NCBI GenBank assembly: GCA_010279815.1
Contig: QEOQ01000122.1
Coordinates: 1,461,258 to 1,480,586, forward strand
DNA: 19,329 nucleotides
Origin: Brachionus plicatilis
Taxonomy: Eukaryota > Rotifera > Eurotatoria > Ploima > Brachionidae
Direction of reading: 5' to 3'
The position numbers were made by a program, and so were the translations under genes. The stretch's first letter is position 1. The number at the start of each line of letters is the position of its first letter. This document shows positions 1 through 10,989 of the stretch, piece after piece. Below the pieces are notes generated by a model that did not search any database, was not told the DNA's origin, and saw only the letters and a list, made by a program, of their open reading frames with translations.

Positions 1-3000
1 AAGCTAAGATTTAAAAAAAAAATGAATTTTATTATTTAATTAGAATGCTAGCGGCATATTGCCAAAGCTCAAAATTAAAACCAAAATTATATGTTAGATA
101 CCTGCTAAAAAGCTACCGGGTATCTTATGATTTTAAAGATAATTTTTTTATGACTCTTTTTACACAATATTTTGGACTTATCATTAAAGATGTTTTTTAT
201 CTGTCAAATTGCGATCATCGTTTTTAAATTTCTTAATTAAAAGATTTTAGTATCTTTTCTCAATGCAATTCACCTGTTCATTCTCACCTCTAGCTATTTA
301 GGCTTTATTTTACGCCAACTTATTTGAAATTAAAATTAATAAAAACTTTTTTGTTGAAAGAAATTTAATTAATACATTCAATTTAATTTTTTTCTAAATT
401 GACTTAGATTTATTTTTTAAAGCTTTCTTTAAGTCGCAATGCTGAAATTTTAATTCTCAGCTCAGAACAAAATTTTAAAAAATAACTTTATAGTTATAAA
501 AATGTCCGAGTACCAAAATTTTAAATAAAAGAATTTTTAATTAATGTTTTGAAAAGCTTTTTGTTTTTTTTTAATTACATTTTTTTCGGAATATTTCATA
601 AGCCATTCTATTTGTGAATTTAAATTTTATTTAAAATCGAAATTCTATTTTTGAAATTAAAATTGAAAAAATTTGCTCTAGAAATTCAAAAAAATTGCAC
701 TCAAGCTCCCTCCAGAGGATTACAAAATTTTCCAGCACTAATTCTATTTTAAACTAGATCAAATTATTTAAGTTCAATATTTTATTAAAAATTTGCTAGA
801 CAATATTTTTTCATTTTAGCTTTTTTTTAGTAGGAATTATTTTTATTTTTGAGATAAAAACTTCTAATTTTTAAGCGAAATTATTTAGATTAATTTTTTC
901 CAGATTTGTTTTAAAAGTCCCAAAAAAAGGTCCAAGTCCGGACTTTTTTTATAATTTTCTAGATCAGGCTTCATATCAAAAAATTCAAATTGCATGTTGC
1001 AATTTTAGCATAAATTTCTTCATCAGTATTCAAAATTTTAAAGCCGGGACTTGGACTTTTGAAAGAAAATTAAAAAAAAAAGTCCGGAGTTTAACTTGAC
1101 TTGAGACTTATTTTATATTATTTAAATTAATTTTTAATTCTATTATTATTCTGAAGGATCATTAGCTCAGTATGATTATTTAATACAAAAATCTAATTTA
1201 TAAATTTATTCATAAAATATGGGATCTCAGGCTAAAACTAAAGAACTAAAGAAAGTTTTCCTGTGGACATCACTAGTAGTCGCCGAACCAATTCTATAAA
1301 GTCCAAGTGGTTGCAGAAAAAAAAAAAATTATCTGTGTTTTTTTTTTAATTAAATTGTTCAATATGAAAATTATTTTTCTATGCTATGCTTTTCTTTTTT
1401 TCTCAATTCAATTATTTTTTTATTCCCATTTATATTATCCGAATCTTTTGGATGTGCAACGACTTTTACGATTTTTTAACTTAAATGATTTTTTGCGTCG
1501 TTTTACCCAAAATTTGTTAAATTATTTTTTAATGTTTTGAAAAGTTAAATAAAATTTTTTATTTTTTTGGAAATTCTATTGAAAAGTTTAATGATAAAAA
1601 TTTTTATGAAAAATTACGTAAATTGATGTAAAAATGCGTAATTTTACCTCAGAACAACGTATTGTTGCACCACTGTACATCAAATTCTTAGATATTGTTT
1701 TATTACTTTTATTGTAGTGTTTTATTAAATTAGATTTAACTTTAATAAATCATATTTCTTTTTATTAAACAAAATTTTTATTAATCAAAACAAAAGGAAA
1801 TCTACATAATGTTTTAAAAAATGCTACTCATTCTGTTAAAATTTGGATAATAAATTTGATAATTTTATTTTAGCCTTACAGGCAAATAAATAAAAAAAAC
1901 TTTTTATTTATTTAAAAAAATTAAAAATCAAATGATGTATGTGATGTTTTTAAATTAATTAAGTTTTACTTTTACAATTCACTTTTAAATTTTTTCGTAA
2001 TTAATTTTTTAATGTATCAACTTTAAGACTTTCTTTTGGGATGGTCAATGAAAATTCTTATTCCTGATTATGTTAGCTTCGCGAAAACTGGTTAATTTTA
2101 TATGTTAAAATAACTTTTTTTGGGTTTGTGAATAAATCTTGAAATTAATCCATAAAAATTTTAAAATTAAATTTGATCACTAGATAAAAGTATCAAAATA
2201 CAAAGACTGAATGAATGAAACTTTGTAAAGAAAATCAATCAAGATTATTATTTATTAAACTTTTGAATCCCGCTAATGAACAAGCTAAATTTCTCTCAGC
2301 AAATTTGTGAAAAGCGACCTCTAAACAACAAATAAATCTCAATCAAAAGAAAATTCTATATTGAAAAGAGTAAAAAATTTAATTTTTTAAAACACTTTTA
2401 TTTACTTATTTGACTAGTGTTCCACCTTAGTTAAAAATTTCCCAAAGCAATTATTTAAAAGAAAAGCGTATTGACACAACAAAAGCCGATGGTTTCAATG
2501 CAAAAGAAAAAATGGTTACAACTTGCTAAATATTACAAAATTTCAAAAAATTGAATTAAGATATAACAAAAGCTTCTATTTATTTATTTATCTAGGCAGA
2601 ACATTTTGAATTTTAATATTTTAATAATCAAAAAATCTTCTGAAATTTAAATAGATTGACATTAACAAATTTTTATGGTTTTAAAATTTATTTTGATTTT
2701 ATTATAGTTTTATTTTTATTTCTAAAATCCACAATGTCTAGTTTTAGTATTATGAAAAACGAAATTTAAAAAATTTTATTAAAAATAAAAAATCACTGCC
2801 ATACTGTATAATTAAATCAACTTATCAGACACAATGCATTTTTATAAAATAAACGAAAGGTTTTTGACAATTTGCTTTGAGGTATTGTTAACACTCCCCT
2901 CCCTCATTTCTGTTTAATTCTTTATTTAAAAATAAAACATTTTAAATTTAATTATAAAAAGAAATGATAACAAAAAAATTTAAATCGTATAAAGATGGTT

Positions 3001-4136
3001 GATTTTTTTGTTTCTTTCATTTTTTTCTTTGTCTCTTTTTAAACATTCATTTTGAACTAACAAAAATAATTTTTGCTGTTATTTTTATTGTTGTTATTAT
3101 TTGTTATTTTTAAATAGTATTCAAACAAATTATTTGAATATTTTGCAGTCGAACTAGTTGTGAAAAAAATTCAATTGATTAATTTAATTCTTTCTAAATA
3201 AAAACACCACACGGACAGTGAAAACAAATAAATAATTAAAAAATTTAAAAATAATTTTCATAAATCAATATTTTAAATTTTATATATCATTTTTTTTTAA
3301 ATATAATACTTCTCATACTTAGAACGAAGACTAGATAAAATTATTTCTTGTTCTCACTTGAAAATATGGAGACTCCTGTTAAAATGAAAATTTAATAATT
3401 TTGGATGTCTTACATTAAGGCTAAAGTCCCTAAAACCAAAATTTCTTCCTTAAAAAAAGTAATTTGCGCTTTCGTTAAAAGAAAATATTAATGCTTGAAT
3501 TTCTAATTTAACAATTCAAATTTTTTAATTTTTTAAAGCTTTTTAATAAATAAAGCGGCAACATTTTTTAAAAGAAAATATTCTACTCTTATTTTTATGG
3601 AAAAAAAAGTAATGAATAAATCCTTTTTTATTTTAAACTTTTTTATTGATCTTATCAGGCCTTGATCATTTTTGTTTTAAAAAATAAATTAAAAAAAAAG
3701 TTTGATTCATTTTTTTAAAAATCTTAGGGTGCAAAAAAATTTCTGCCACAAACTACTGAAGTTGAAAACATTTTTTCTTTTGTCGCTTAAATCAAAAACT
3801 TTAAATAAATTAATTAAAATTTCCGCTTTATCTCTTAAAAAAAATATTAAAAAATTTTCCTAATTTGTCGATTACTTAATTAACAATTCAAAATTTTATT
3901 TTTTTTGAAATTTTTTTTAAAGTGAGCTCAAGCCACATTTTTTCAAGAAAGAGATAACAATTTTTAATTTTTTCAATAAATCAGTCCACTTCTTCTTAAA
4001 AATCTAATTCCAATTTCGAAAAGAAAAGAAAGATAAATTTTTCTAATAATACATAATTAATTATTTATTTCGACGAAAAATCACCACTAGGGCCATTAAA
4101 AAAATCTAACAACAAGAAAAAAATTTAAACTCAAAT
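1..4136. other. AT-rich spacer with no recognisable gene
   Basis: Very AT-rich sequence full of A and T runs. The few reading frames are short, of Phe/Leu/Lys/Asn low complexity, and have no recognisable domain or plausible splice structure. Small items of note are an inverted pair around 936-960 and 1062-1088 sharing TCCGGACTTTTTTT, and a copy at 1614-1647 of a short sequence that recurs at 9307-9340. I see no tRNA-like cloverleaf, no rRNA similarity and no transposase-like coding. Long-range enhancers or unrecognised non-coding RNA cannot be excluded by eye. Confidence 0.6.
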
Positions 4137-4142
4137 TTTATT
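4137..4142 (-). terminator. Poly(A) signal for MRPS18C
   Basis: AATAAA on the minus strand (TTTATT on plus), starting about ten bases after the TAA stop at 4153-4155. Another AATAAA lies inside the last codons (4160-4165). Such a tight 3' end fits the compact genes elsewhere in the window. The motif is common by chance in DNA this AT-rich, so the assignment rests on position. Confidence 0.4.
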
Positions 4143-4152
4143 AATTAAAAAA

Positions 4153-4842
4153 TTATTCATTTATTTTTGGGTCTGCATTGAGCTTTCTTTTGTCATAGTC
4201 ATCAGGAATTTGTTTAAGATTATTTTTAAACGGGTCGAACAAATTCGGATCATTGACAAACACTGTTTCTTTGTAGAAAAATGGCATTAGACCAAGCTTG
4301 CGAGCCTTGAACAGTGTATTCTCCAATTCTTTGTATTTAAAATAGCACAGACCAGTTACCTCTTGGCCGTAGAGCAGACCAGTGTGTGGCGAAACAAACT
4401 GGGACAATAGCTGCACATTTTTGTAGTCCAATGGCACATTGTATTTGCAGAAAATGCACTGATGCTGCTTTTTTCTATAGGGACTCTTTTCCAGCTGAAT
4501 AGTTCCATCTTCTTGTGTTCGATGCTCACACACGTCTTTCTGTTCCACACTCTCTGCAATTTCCTCCTTGGACAGCTTCAATGTGAACAAATGCTGCTTG
4601 GCTTGCTGCTGCTTTTTGTATCTGTCCTGGTAAATTTGTCCCACACGCTTCTCGTTCTTGTACTCGTCCTGCTGCTCAAACTCCTTGGGCACCACAGTTA
4701 TTGACTCATTGAATTCTTTGAAGGTTCCATCTTTGTTTCTGTGCTGATAGCGCTGGCGCAGGATGTTCTTGCTGCGGGTGCTATAGGCCGCCGCCAACAC
4801 ACTTCTCACATTTGGCGCAATCTTGACACCAAATCGGTTCAT
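4153..4842 (-). CDS. MRPS18C: Mitochondrial small-subunit ribosomal protein bS18m, S18C type
   Basis: Single uninterrupted frame of 229 residues, nuclear-encoded, acting in the small subunit of the mitochondrial ribosome. The bS18 core spans about residues 119-200. It contains CIFC (C129, C132), the family signature DYKNVQLLSQFVSP (139-152), a GLLYG/TGLC segment (C166) and the ARKLGLMPF motif (180-188). DYKNVQLLSQFVSP matches the S18C paralogue as I know it, better than S18A or S18B. The first ~25 residues are basic and hydroxylated with no acidic residue (MNRFGVKIAP...YSTRSK), as expected of a mitochondrial presequence. The protein is longer than the roughly 140-residue vertebrate form because of a Gln/Lys/Glu-rich extension (~30-115) and a ~29-residue charged tail. 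The start is the first ATG of the frame. It is divergent from the ataxin-7-like gene on the other strand. Confidence 0.93.
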   Translation of the reverse strand: MNRFGVKIAPNVRSVLAAAYSTRSKNILRQRYQHRNKDGTFKEFNESITVVPKEFEQQDEYKNEKRVGQIYQDRYKKQQQAKQHLFTLKLSKEEIAESVEQKDVCEHRTQEDGTIQLEKSPYRKKQHQCIFCKYNVPLDYKNVQLLSQFVSPHTGLLYGQEVTGLCYFKYKELENTLFKARKLGLMPFFYKETVFVNDPNLFDPFKNNLKQIPDDYDKRKLNADPKINE

Positions 4843-5012
4843 TTTTGTTCAAAATCCTAAACGCTAGAATAAAAGTTAAGTTCAAATTTTGTGAATGTAA
4901 ATAAAAAAAAATTCAAAATTTAAGCTTGTTTTGTCTTCAATCCTCAATTTGAGTTTAGCATAAAAAATTTGGAAAATTATTAAATAAAATTTATTTAAAA
5001 AAAATAAATTAA
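4843..5012. promoter_or_regulatory. Short divergent intergenic region, likely shared promoter
   Basis: Only ~170 bp separate the MRPS18C start codon (minus) from the proposed first ATG of the ataxin-7-like gene (plus); the gap is ~257 bp if the latter starts at 5100. Both promoters must lie here or inside the first exons. The stretch is AT-rich with no convincing TATA box or named factor site. The promoter role is inferred from gene arrangement only. Confidence 0.45.
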
Positions 5013-8000
5013 ATGAATTGTTCAGGTAATTGGTTTGTAATCCCCTGGTAATCTAAATCACGTTAAATACTTGGTTTTGAAGAGCTTCCACTGTTCGGCA
5101 TGTGTCCACTGCACGACCAATCGGCCCTGGTCAAATGTCACTTGTGCAAATTGATTGTTAAACTGCCCCAACTCAGCGAGCATCTAGGTAAGACTGTTGC
5201 CAACCTAAATAAGAGATTGTTTAAAAAATTTGTCTGCAGTAAAGCGGCACAACATGTCAGAGCCTGAGACCAAAACAGACAACCAAAAGCTGAAAATGGT
5301 TGTTGAAAAAATAAAAAATAAAATAAATCAGTCGATGTCCAGCGATTTGAAAGCGGACACGTCCCCTACCACATCTCCCAATGGCTCTCGACAAAAATTA
5401 AACAAAAGTAAGTGCAGATCAGTGATAATTTTGTCTAAGCTAGATTTTTTAATTTAGCTGCAAGAGTTTTTGATCCAGACAAGCATTGTGGCGTGCTCAC
5501 AGACAGCGTCGATTCTGTATCCAGCATCTCGAATGGACATGAAAGATGCCTGCGATCACTAACTTGCAAAGTAAGCTAAGTAATCTTTTATTATATAAAT
5601 TTTTTTTTAATTAATTAATTATTAACAATTGTTAGAAATAATTAATTAAAATATAAAATTAGATAAATTTTTTTATCAGTAACTTAACCTGTATAATTTT
5701 AATTAAATTTATATAAAAAAAATTTTTGCTTTTAAAACGATTTTATTAAGATAAAAATACTTTTTATATTTAAAAGACTTTTTCAATAAAAAAAAGCTAT
5801 ATCAATGAAATTTAGTTTTTATACTCGAAAAACAAATTTAAATATTTTAAAAAACTTTTAGACTTTCAAATACTTGGCGCCTTTTTCTTTCCTTTATGGT
5901 CTTAATCTTTAACTGGCAATTGCTTGAGTGTCCATTCTTTTATTAAAAACTACTATCGGATTCACTTTCAAAATCAATCATTTTAGAATTTGGTGAAAAA
6001 TTTTTTGTATAAAAAAATATTTTTAAATGAAAAAAGTTGTTTATAAATAAAAAGTTTTTTTTTAAATCATAAAAGCATTTTTATAAAGTAAATTTATTTT
6101 AGTTATAAAAAAGGTTACTTTAATTACAAAAAAAAAAATTTTAATTTTTTTAATTCATCCTATTTTTGATTTTTGTCACAATTTTTTTTATTAATATCAA
6201 ATTTAAATTAAAGTAACTTTTGCTTATAATTTTGAAATAAGGAAATTAGAATATTTTTAATAATTTAATGGAGAATATTTAATTAATTGAAAGCTAAAAA
6301 AAACTTAAAAAATTCATTTTATTTTGAAAAAAATATTTATTTATGTACTTGTGAAATTGTAAATATCTTTATCTCAAATTATTTAAATAATTACCGTTGA
6401 TAATAAAAAAAATATAAAGTATTTTAAAATTGTTTTAAAAATTTTGTGTAATTTTTAAAACAATATTAGACATATATTTAGATTTGTTAATTAAATTAAA
6501 TTTTTTGTCTCCATAAACTTATTTCTGAAATCGATTTTAATTTTGGAAGAAAAACAATTAACTTTTATATTCAAATTAAATTTTATTAATATAACTTTGA
6601 ATAGTTTATGTATTCAAAACAAGCTCAAACGACAAAGAAATCAAAAAATTTTCTTATTTAGAATTTATTTAACTTTTAAAAAATTGCTTTTTCTAACCCC
6701 TTAATGATAATAACATAAATTAATATAAATCAATAAATTTTTCCATGTTAGACTGGATTGATACCTTGGTAAATTTGTAAATCAAAATCGAACTTCATTA
6801 TTTAATAATCTTTGAAAAAATTTACATCTTAAATTAATTTTCTTGTTAAATTATTATCAGTTAAAGTAATTTTTAAATAAATATATTTCGATTCTAAAGC
6901 TTTATTTGAAAAAAAATCTATTAACTAATTTTAATTGTCATATAATTCTGACTAGTTTAATTTCTATGAACAAAAAATATGAAGTTTAATAAATATTTGC
7001 TGATTTTAAATTTTTTTTTAAATTTTTTTTTAACTGATCAAAATAAAATACAGATTGAGGCTTTTTGTTAATGAAAAGTTTTTTGTCAATTTTTAAATAA
7101 ATTCAATAAATTTTATTGTTAAAAGTAAATTAAAAAAAAAAATTTCTACGCTAGTCAGATAATTATAGCTTGTATAATTTTAAATTTAATTTTCAGGACT
7201 CAATTGTGGTTCTCTTCCCTCAATTTTTCCTTCCAGTAGTGTTTTTTTCACAATTTCGTAGTTCACTTATCTAAATAAATAAAATCATTATAAATTTTAG
7301 ACTAAAATTAAAATCATTAAAATATTAGGAAGCTTTTATGTGAATATCCAAATCATAATCCAAGTACCTTCAATCAGTTTCAAAGTTAAAAGTTAAAATT
7401 TTAACAATATTTAAAATTATGAATTTTTTAAAAATTTTTAGCACTAACGCTATCTGAAAAAATTAAATATTGATAAATTTATGCCGAAATAAAGAAATGT
7501 CTCAAAATTTTCTCAATTTATAAATTAACAATTAAAATTTAAAAATTTTTTAAAATGTTTTAAGAAAAAAATTATTTTTTAAAGGAAGAGTCTTATTTTT
7601 AATAAAAAAAAAGTTCAATATTATTAAAATATGGAGATTATTAAAAAATTTTGAAAGGAAAGATTAATTTGTATATTTTTTTTAAATTAAACAAAAAAAT
7701 GTTGCCAATTAAATAAAAAAAATTTTATATTTTAAATTTTGGTTTAATTTAAAAAAAAATTTAATTTTATGAATTTTTTTGTAGAAACACGCCATTAATT
7801 TGAGACGTCAGGTGTCAGGCCGAAGCAAGCCGTTCAACGAACTTCTCAAAGAGTACAAAAAAGAAAAGCCGGACAAATTGGACACTGAAAGTGTGAATAA
7901 AAAAACCCGCAAGTTGATCAAAAAATGTGAATCGCTGCCGAGTCCCAAAATAGAGACCAAAAATGAGCCAGTAATGCTGGGACCGATGTTCGCAGCGCCA

Positions 8001-8486
8001 GTGTTTGTGGACCCTGTGGTCCGGCCTCAAAAGCTAACTCTAAACAATCTCAATCTACAATATGTCAAGCATCATCCACGGCCATCGGCAGTTACGTCAT
8101 ACAATGCTCGTTTGACCGACGGCGGTGGCTACACAGTTTGGAACCGGCGACAAGACAATCTAAGGCTCATTTTGTCCAAAACTTTTATTGAAACCGAAAA
8201 ATTTAGTCAAAAAACCACCAGTATTCCAATGGGCTCTGACAATGCTCTCAAACGGGCCTTTCCATTCACCAGTCTGATCAAATCATCGTCGTTGAGCCAA
8301 GTGGATTCTATACACAAGCTGAATGAATTTTTAATAGACGGTGACATTTTTCAGAACGATGAAGAGGAGGCCGAGACAAGCAAAATGGCCAAGCTGGCTG
8401 ACAAGAGCGAAAAGTCGCTGGGCTCGCCCTCATCTTCGTCGTCAGCATCCTCAATGCCTCAATTTGTTGCTCAAAGCTCTAAGTAG
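5013..8486 (+). CDS. ATXN7: Ataxin-7-like SAGA deubiquitinase-module subunit (five exons)
   Basis: Proposed exons are 5013-5025, 5083-5187, 5240-5407, 5458-5570 and 7785-8486. All introns are GT-AG and phases join to 366 residues. Ataxin-7/Sgf73 proteins anchor the ubiquitin-protease module (USP22/Ubp8) to the nuclear SAGA coactivator, which removes ubiquitin from histone H2B. An N-terminal zinc finger (C23, C26, H38, H43; CHLC...EHLVKRH) is followed by a Lys/Ser-rich linker and the SCA7 domain (~100-155): HCGV, then ERCLRSLTCKKH, with likely ligands C106, C126, C132, H135, then RRQVSGRSKPFNELLKEYK. A segment around 227-270 (HHPRPS...YNARL...RRQDNLRL) resembles the family's downstream conserved block. 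The tail is acidic then Ser-rich. There is no polyglutamine tract, unlike human ATXN7. The 13-nt first exon is inferred: it supplies E before LPLFGMCP and is preceded by an in-frame TAA. Otherwise the start would be ATG 5100. Sgf73-like function is inferred from homology. Confidence 0.9.
5571..7784 (+). other. Large intron 4 of the ataxin-7-like gene
   Basis: A 2,214-nt intron from GTAAGC to TTTTTTTGTAG, against 50-57 nt for the other three introns of the gene. It falls between K133 and K134, inside the SCA7 zinc motif CKKH, and that motif is contiguous only after removal. The interior is AT-rich with no exon-like open frame. Two slightly less AT-rich patches (~5870-5940 and ~7190-7260) carry no recognisable protein or structured RNA. 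I see no inserted element with clear ends. Confidence 0.85.
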
Positions 8487-8530
8487 CGCTTGTTTTACAA
8501 TTTTTGTACAAATTTTTATTACTATTATTA

Positions 8531-8536
8531 AATAAA
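8531..8536 (+). terminator. Poly(A) signal of the ataxin-7-like gene
   Basis: AATAAA 45 bases after the TAG stop at 8484-8486, followed by a T-rich stretch. It lies ~180 bp upstream of the next start codon, so the two genes can be separate transcription units. Confidence 0.5.
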
Positions 8537-8698
8537 AAAAAATTTATTTTTTGTTGAGTAATTTTATTTTTTCTCTAGAACAAAATTAAAGACTAGTTTA
8601 ATTAAAAAAATTTATTTAAAATTAGTCAATTGGAACTAATACTTGGTACAAATGAACAAAAAAAAAGAAAAGAAAAGCATTTTTTAAATAATTTTTTA

Positions 8699-8712
8699 CT
8701 CTTGCTGAAAAG
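8699..8712 (+). promoter_or_regulatory. Possible 5' terminal pyrimidine tract before eS27
   Basis: A CTCTT stretch starts 14 nt before the ATG, after TTTTTTA. Animal ribosomal-protein mRNAs commonly begin with C plus pyrimidines (5'TOP), which makes translation respond to growth signals. The tract is short. An alternative is that the AAAAG directly before ATG is a splice or trans-splice acceptor. Position is the only support. Confidence 0.25.
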
Positions 8713-8964
8713 ATGCCTTTGGATCAAGACCTGCTAAATGCCAGTGCTGAACATGAAAAGCAAGTGCATAAGCTTAAACGTTTGGTACAATCGCCAAATT
8801 CTTTTTTTATGGACGTAAAGTGTCCGACATGCTTGAATATATCGACGGTGTTCAGTCACTCGCAAACGGTGGCTATGTGTCCTGGCTGCAATTTGGTCAT
8901 TGCTACGCCGGCAGGCGGCAAGGCTCGGATAACTGCTGGATGCTCGTTTAGACGCAAACAATAA
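8713..8964 (+). CDS. RPS27: 40S ribosomal protein S27 (eS27)
   Basis: An 83-residue protein, the usual length for eS27 (84 in human). It is a zinc-finger protein of the cytosolic small ribosomal subunit. Landmarks are [15 protein letters not shown] (24-38), the four zinc cysteines C37, C40, C56, C59 (CPTC...CPGC) around TVFSHSQT, then GGKARIT and the C-terminal GCSFRRKQ. All structural residues are present, so it looks functional. It is more diverged than most animal eS27: the N-terminal basic cluster is diluted (EKQVHKLKR) and the segment after the second cysteine pair differs. There is no intron in the coding region. The start matches the conserved MPL and no upstream in-frame ATG competes. 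It lies 226 bp downstream of the ataxin-7-like gene on the same strand. Confidence 0.95.
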   Translation: MPLDQDLLNASAEHEKQVHKLKRLVQSPNSFFMDVKCPTCLNISTVFSHSQTVAMCPGCNLVIATPAGGKARITAGCSFRRKQ

Positions 8965-8997
8965 TTTTTTTTTAACAATTTAAAAATTTATTCTTTA

Positions 8998-9003
8998 AAT
9001 AAA
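8998..9003 (+). terminator. Poly(A) signal of eS27
   Basis: AATAAA 33 bases after the TAA stop at 8962-8964, followed by T-rich sequence. Short 3' UTRs are normal for ribosomal-protein genes. Confidence 0.5.
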
Positions 9004-10437
9004 ATTTTTCAATAATTTTTTTTAATTAATAAAAAATATTTTTAAGATTTTAACTCAATCAATTATTACACAACATGACAGATAAATAACAATAATAACA
9101 CTGGTTGCTGCATTAGCCCTTCGAAAATCAAATTTTCCATTTTATTTACTTTTGAGGTCTGAAGACACCATATAGACAAAATAGTTCAAAATTTTTTTTT
9201 TGCTCTATCAAAATTTATTTTATCTTAAATAATTATGTATGACTTGACTTTTAATTTTTTAAATTACAATTTTAGAAAAATGGATGTTATTAAAGTTTTC
9301 AATATTTTACGTAAATTGCTGTAAAAAAGCGATAATTTACTTAAATTTTAGTAAAATTTTTCAATTTTTTCGTAATGGCTAAAAATCGAAAAAATAGTAA
9401 AATGCTATTAAATATGAAAATTTAATTAAATAAAAACAGTTTTTCTCATTTTATATAAAAATTTAATTTTTTGTTTTTTGGCAATGACCAAATTCCTTCT
9501 TTTTAATTCATTATTTTAACATTTGATTTTAAATTGAATAGAATAAAATTTCAATATAATGATTTTTTGCATTGAAAAAGTTGGATTATCTAATTTATTT
9601 TTTAGTTATAGAAAATTTAGAATTATTTTGCAACAATTTACGTAAAATATTGAAAAATAAATTTATGATTTTTTACCTTTGTAAATTAATGAAGGTTTAC
9701 TATACTTTTCGTTAATTGTTTTTAAAAACCAAAGTTGAAAATTTATGCTCATCAGATTCAAAAATTGAGGAATAAAAACCAAAATGTAATTTTAATAAAT
9801 CAATTTCAAAGCTAAAAGGCTATATTGTTTTTCGACTTTAATGTTAGACCCTATTAATTAATTTTTTTATTAATTATCCTTAGCAATTATTTATGATTAT
9901 TTAAAATAATTTAAAATTAGAAAAATTAATATTTATTAATCACTAATAAACTATTTAGTGATATTACGACTGTTAAAAGAAATGAATTTTCAAAAATTTA
10001 TAAATTTAAAAATAATTCATTAATCCATAATGAATCGACTAAATTAAAATTAGATTTTTGATAAAAGTTTGAAAAAGTCAAAATATCTTTGCTTCTATAA
10101 ATCAATTATATTTGGTTAAAATTAACAATTTTAAACCTAATAAATCTCAAATTGATAAAATTTAGCACTTTTTTGTAATCTTTTTTTAATTAATTAAAAG
10201 CTTAAATAAAGTCTTAAAAAAATTGTAATAAATGAAGAATTTTTTTAAATCTAGAAGTACGAAAAACTTTAATTTTTTTTGAAACGACCAAAACAATTTC
10301 TAAATTTAAGGAAAAAATTTCAGAAATATTAGAATAAAATAAAAAAAAGTTACAAATAGATAAATAAATAAAGATTGTGAATTAAATTAAAAATTAAAAT
10401 TAGTTTTTAAAAATATTCATTTTTATAATATTCAATA
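9004..10437. other. AT-rich spacer with a small inverted-repeat structure
   Basis: No gene seen in this 1.4 kb. It contains an inverted pair of 31-bp arms (9296-9326 and 9626-9656), listed separately. The rest is low-complexity AT sequence. The downstream boundary is the TA dinucleotide (10436-10437) that flanks the element starting at 10438. Confidence 0.55.
9296..9656. repeat. Small element with 31-bp inverted arms (MITE-like)
   Basis: Arms 9296-9326 and 9626-9656 are inverted copies matching at 29 of 31 positions by eye; the shared core is CAATATTTTACGTAAATTG. The total span of 361 bp and lack of coding fit a miniature inverted-repeat element. I see no target-site duplication at the arm ends. 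Part of the left arm and its inner flank recurs at 1614-1647, which supports a dispersed family. Confidence 0.5.
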
Positions 10438-10989
10438 TGGTAACCTGGTCTAACCGGGTGCCCTATTTTTTTTTATTGCGTATTTCGCACCCATTTTGTT
10501 CAAAAACTTCAAAAATAGTCACCCAATTTTCCCGAAATTTTTTTTTCACCCATTTACCTCCGCGGTTAATTATGTGAGGCTCAAAAGGGTTAAACCGGTT
10601 AACCCGATTACACCTAAAATTGTATACAATTAGCCCGAAATTTAACCCTAAAAACAGAATTTTAACCCATTTAACCTATTTAGGAGGAAAACTTTTAAAT
10701 TTATTAATAAATTTATTAGGCGATTCTTTAATTGATTTTTAAATAATAATTTGTTAAAAAATAAATTAATATTTTTTGATATAATTAATATAATTAATAC
10801 GATTTGATTGCATTCTATAACAATTAATGATAAATTAAAAACAAAAAAGACAAAACAAAACAAGAGCGAGTTTTAAGAAGTTTTTAAAAAAAAGAAAGAG
10901 TTAATCGTCACAATCATCGCATAAAAATTCTTTGTTTGTTTTTTTTTTAAATTATTTTGGTAAACAACTATAACAAACCCAATTTGAGC

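Noticed and set aside
5230..5457. Separate 75-residue gene starting MSAVKRHN
   Set aside because: Its start lies in intron 2 and its end in intron 3. Residues from VKRHN onward belong to exon 3 of the ataxin-7-like gene.
7186..7260. Hidden extra exon in the large ataxin-7-like intron
   Set aside because: There is an AG before GGACTC and less AT bias, but the SCA7 motif is contiguous across 5570/7785, and an insert here would break the CKKH zinc site.
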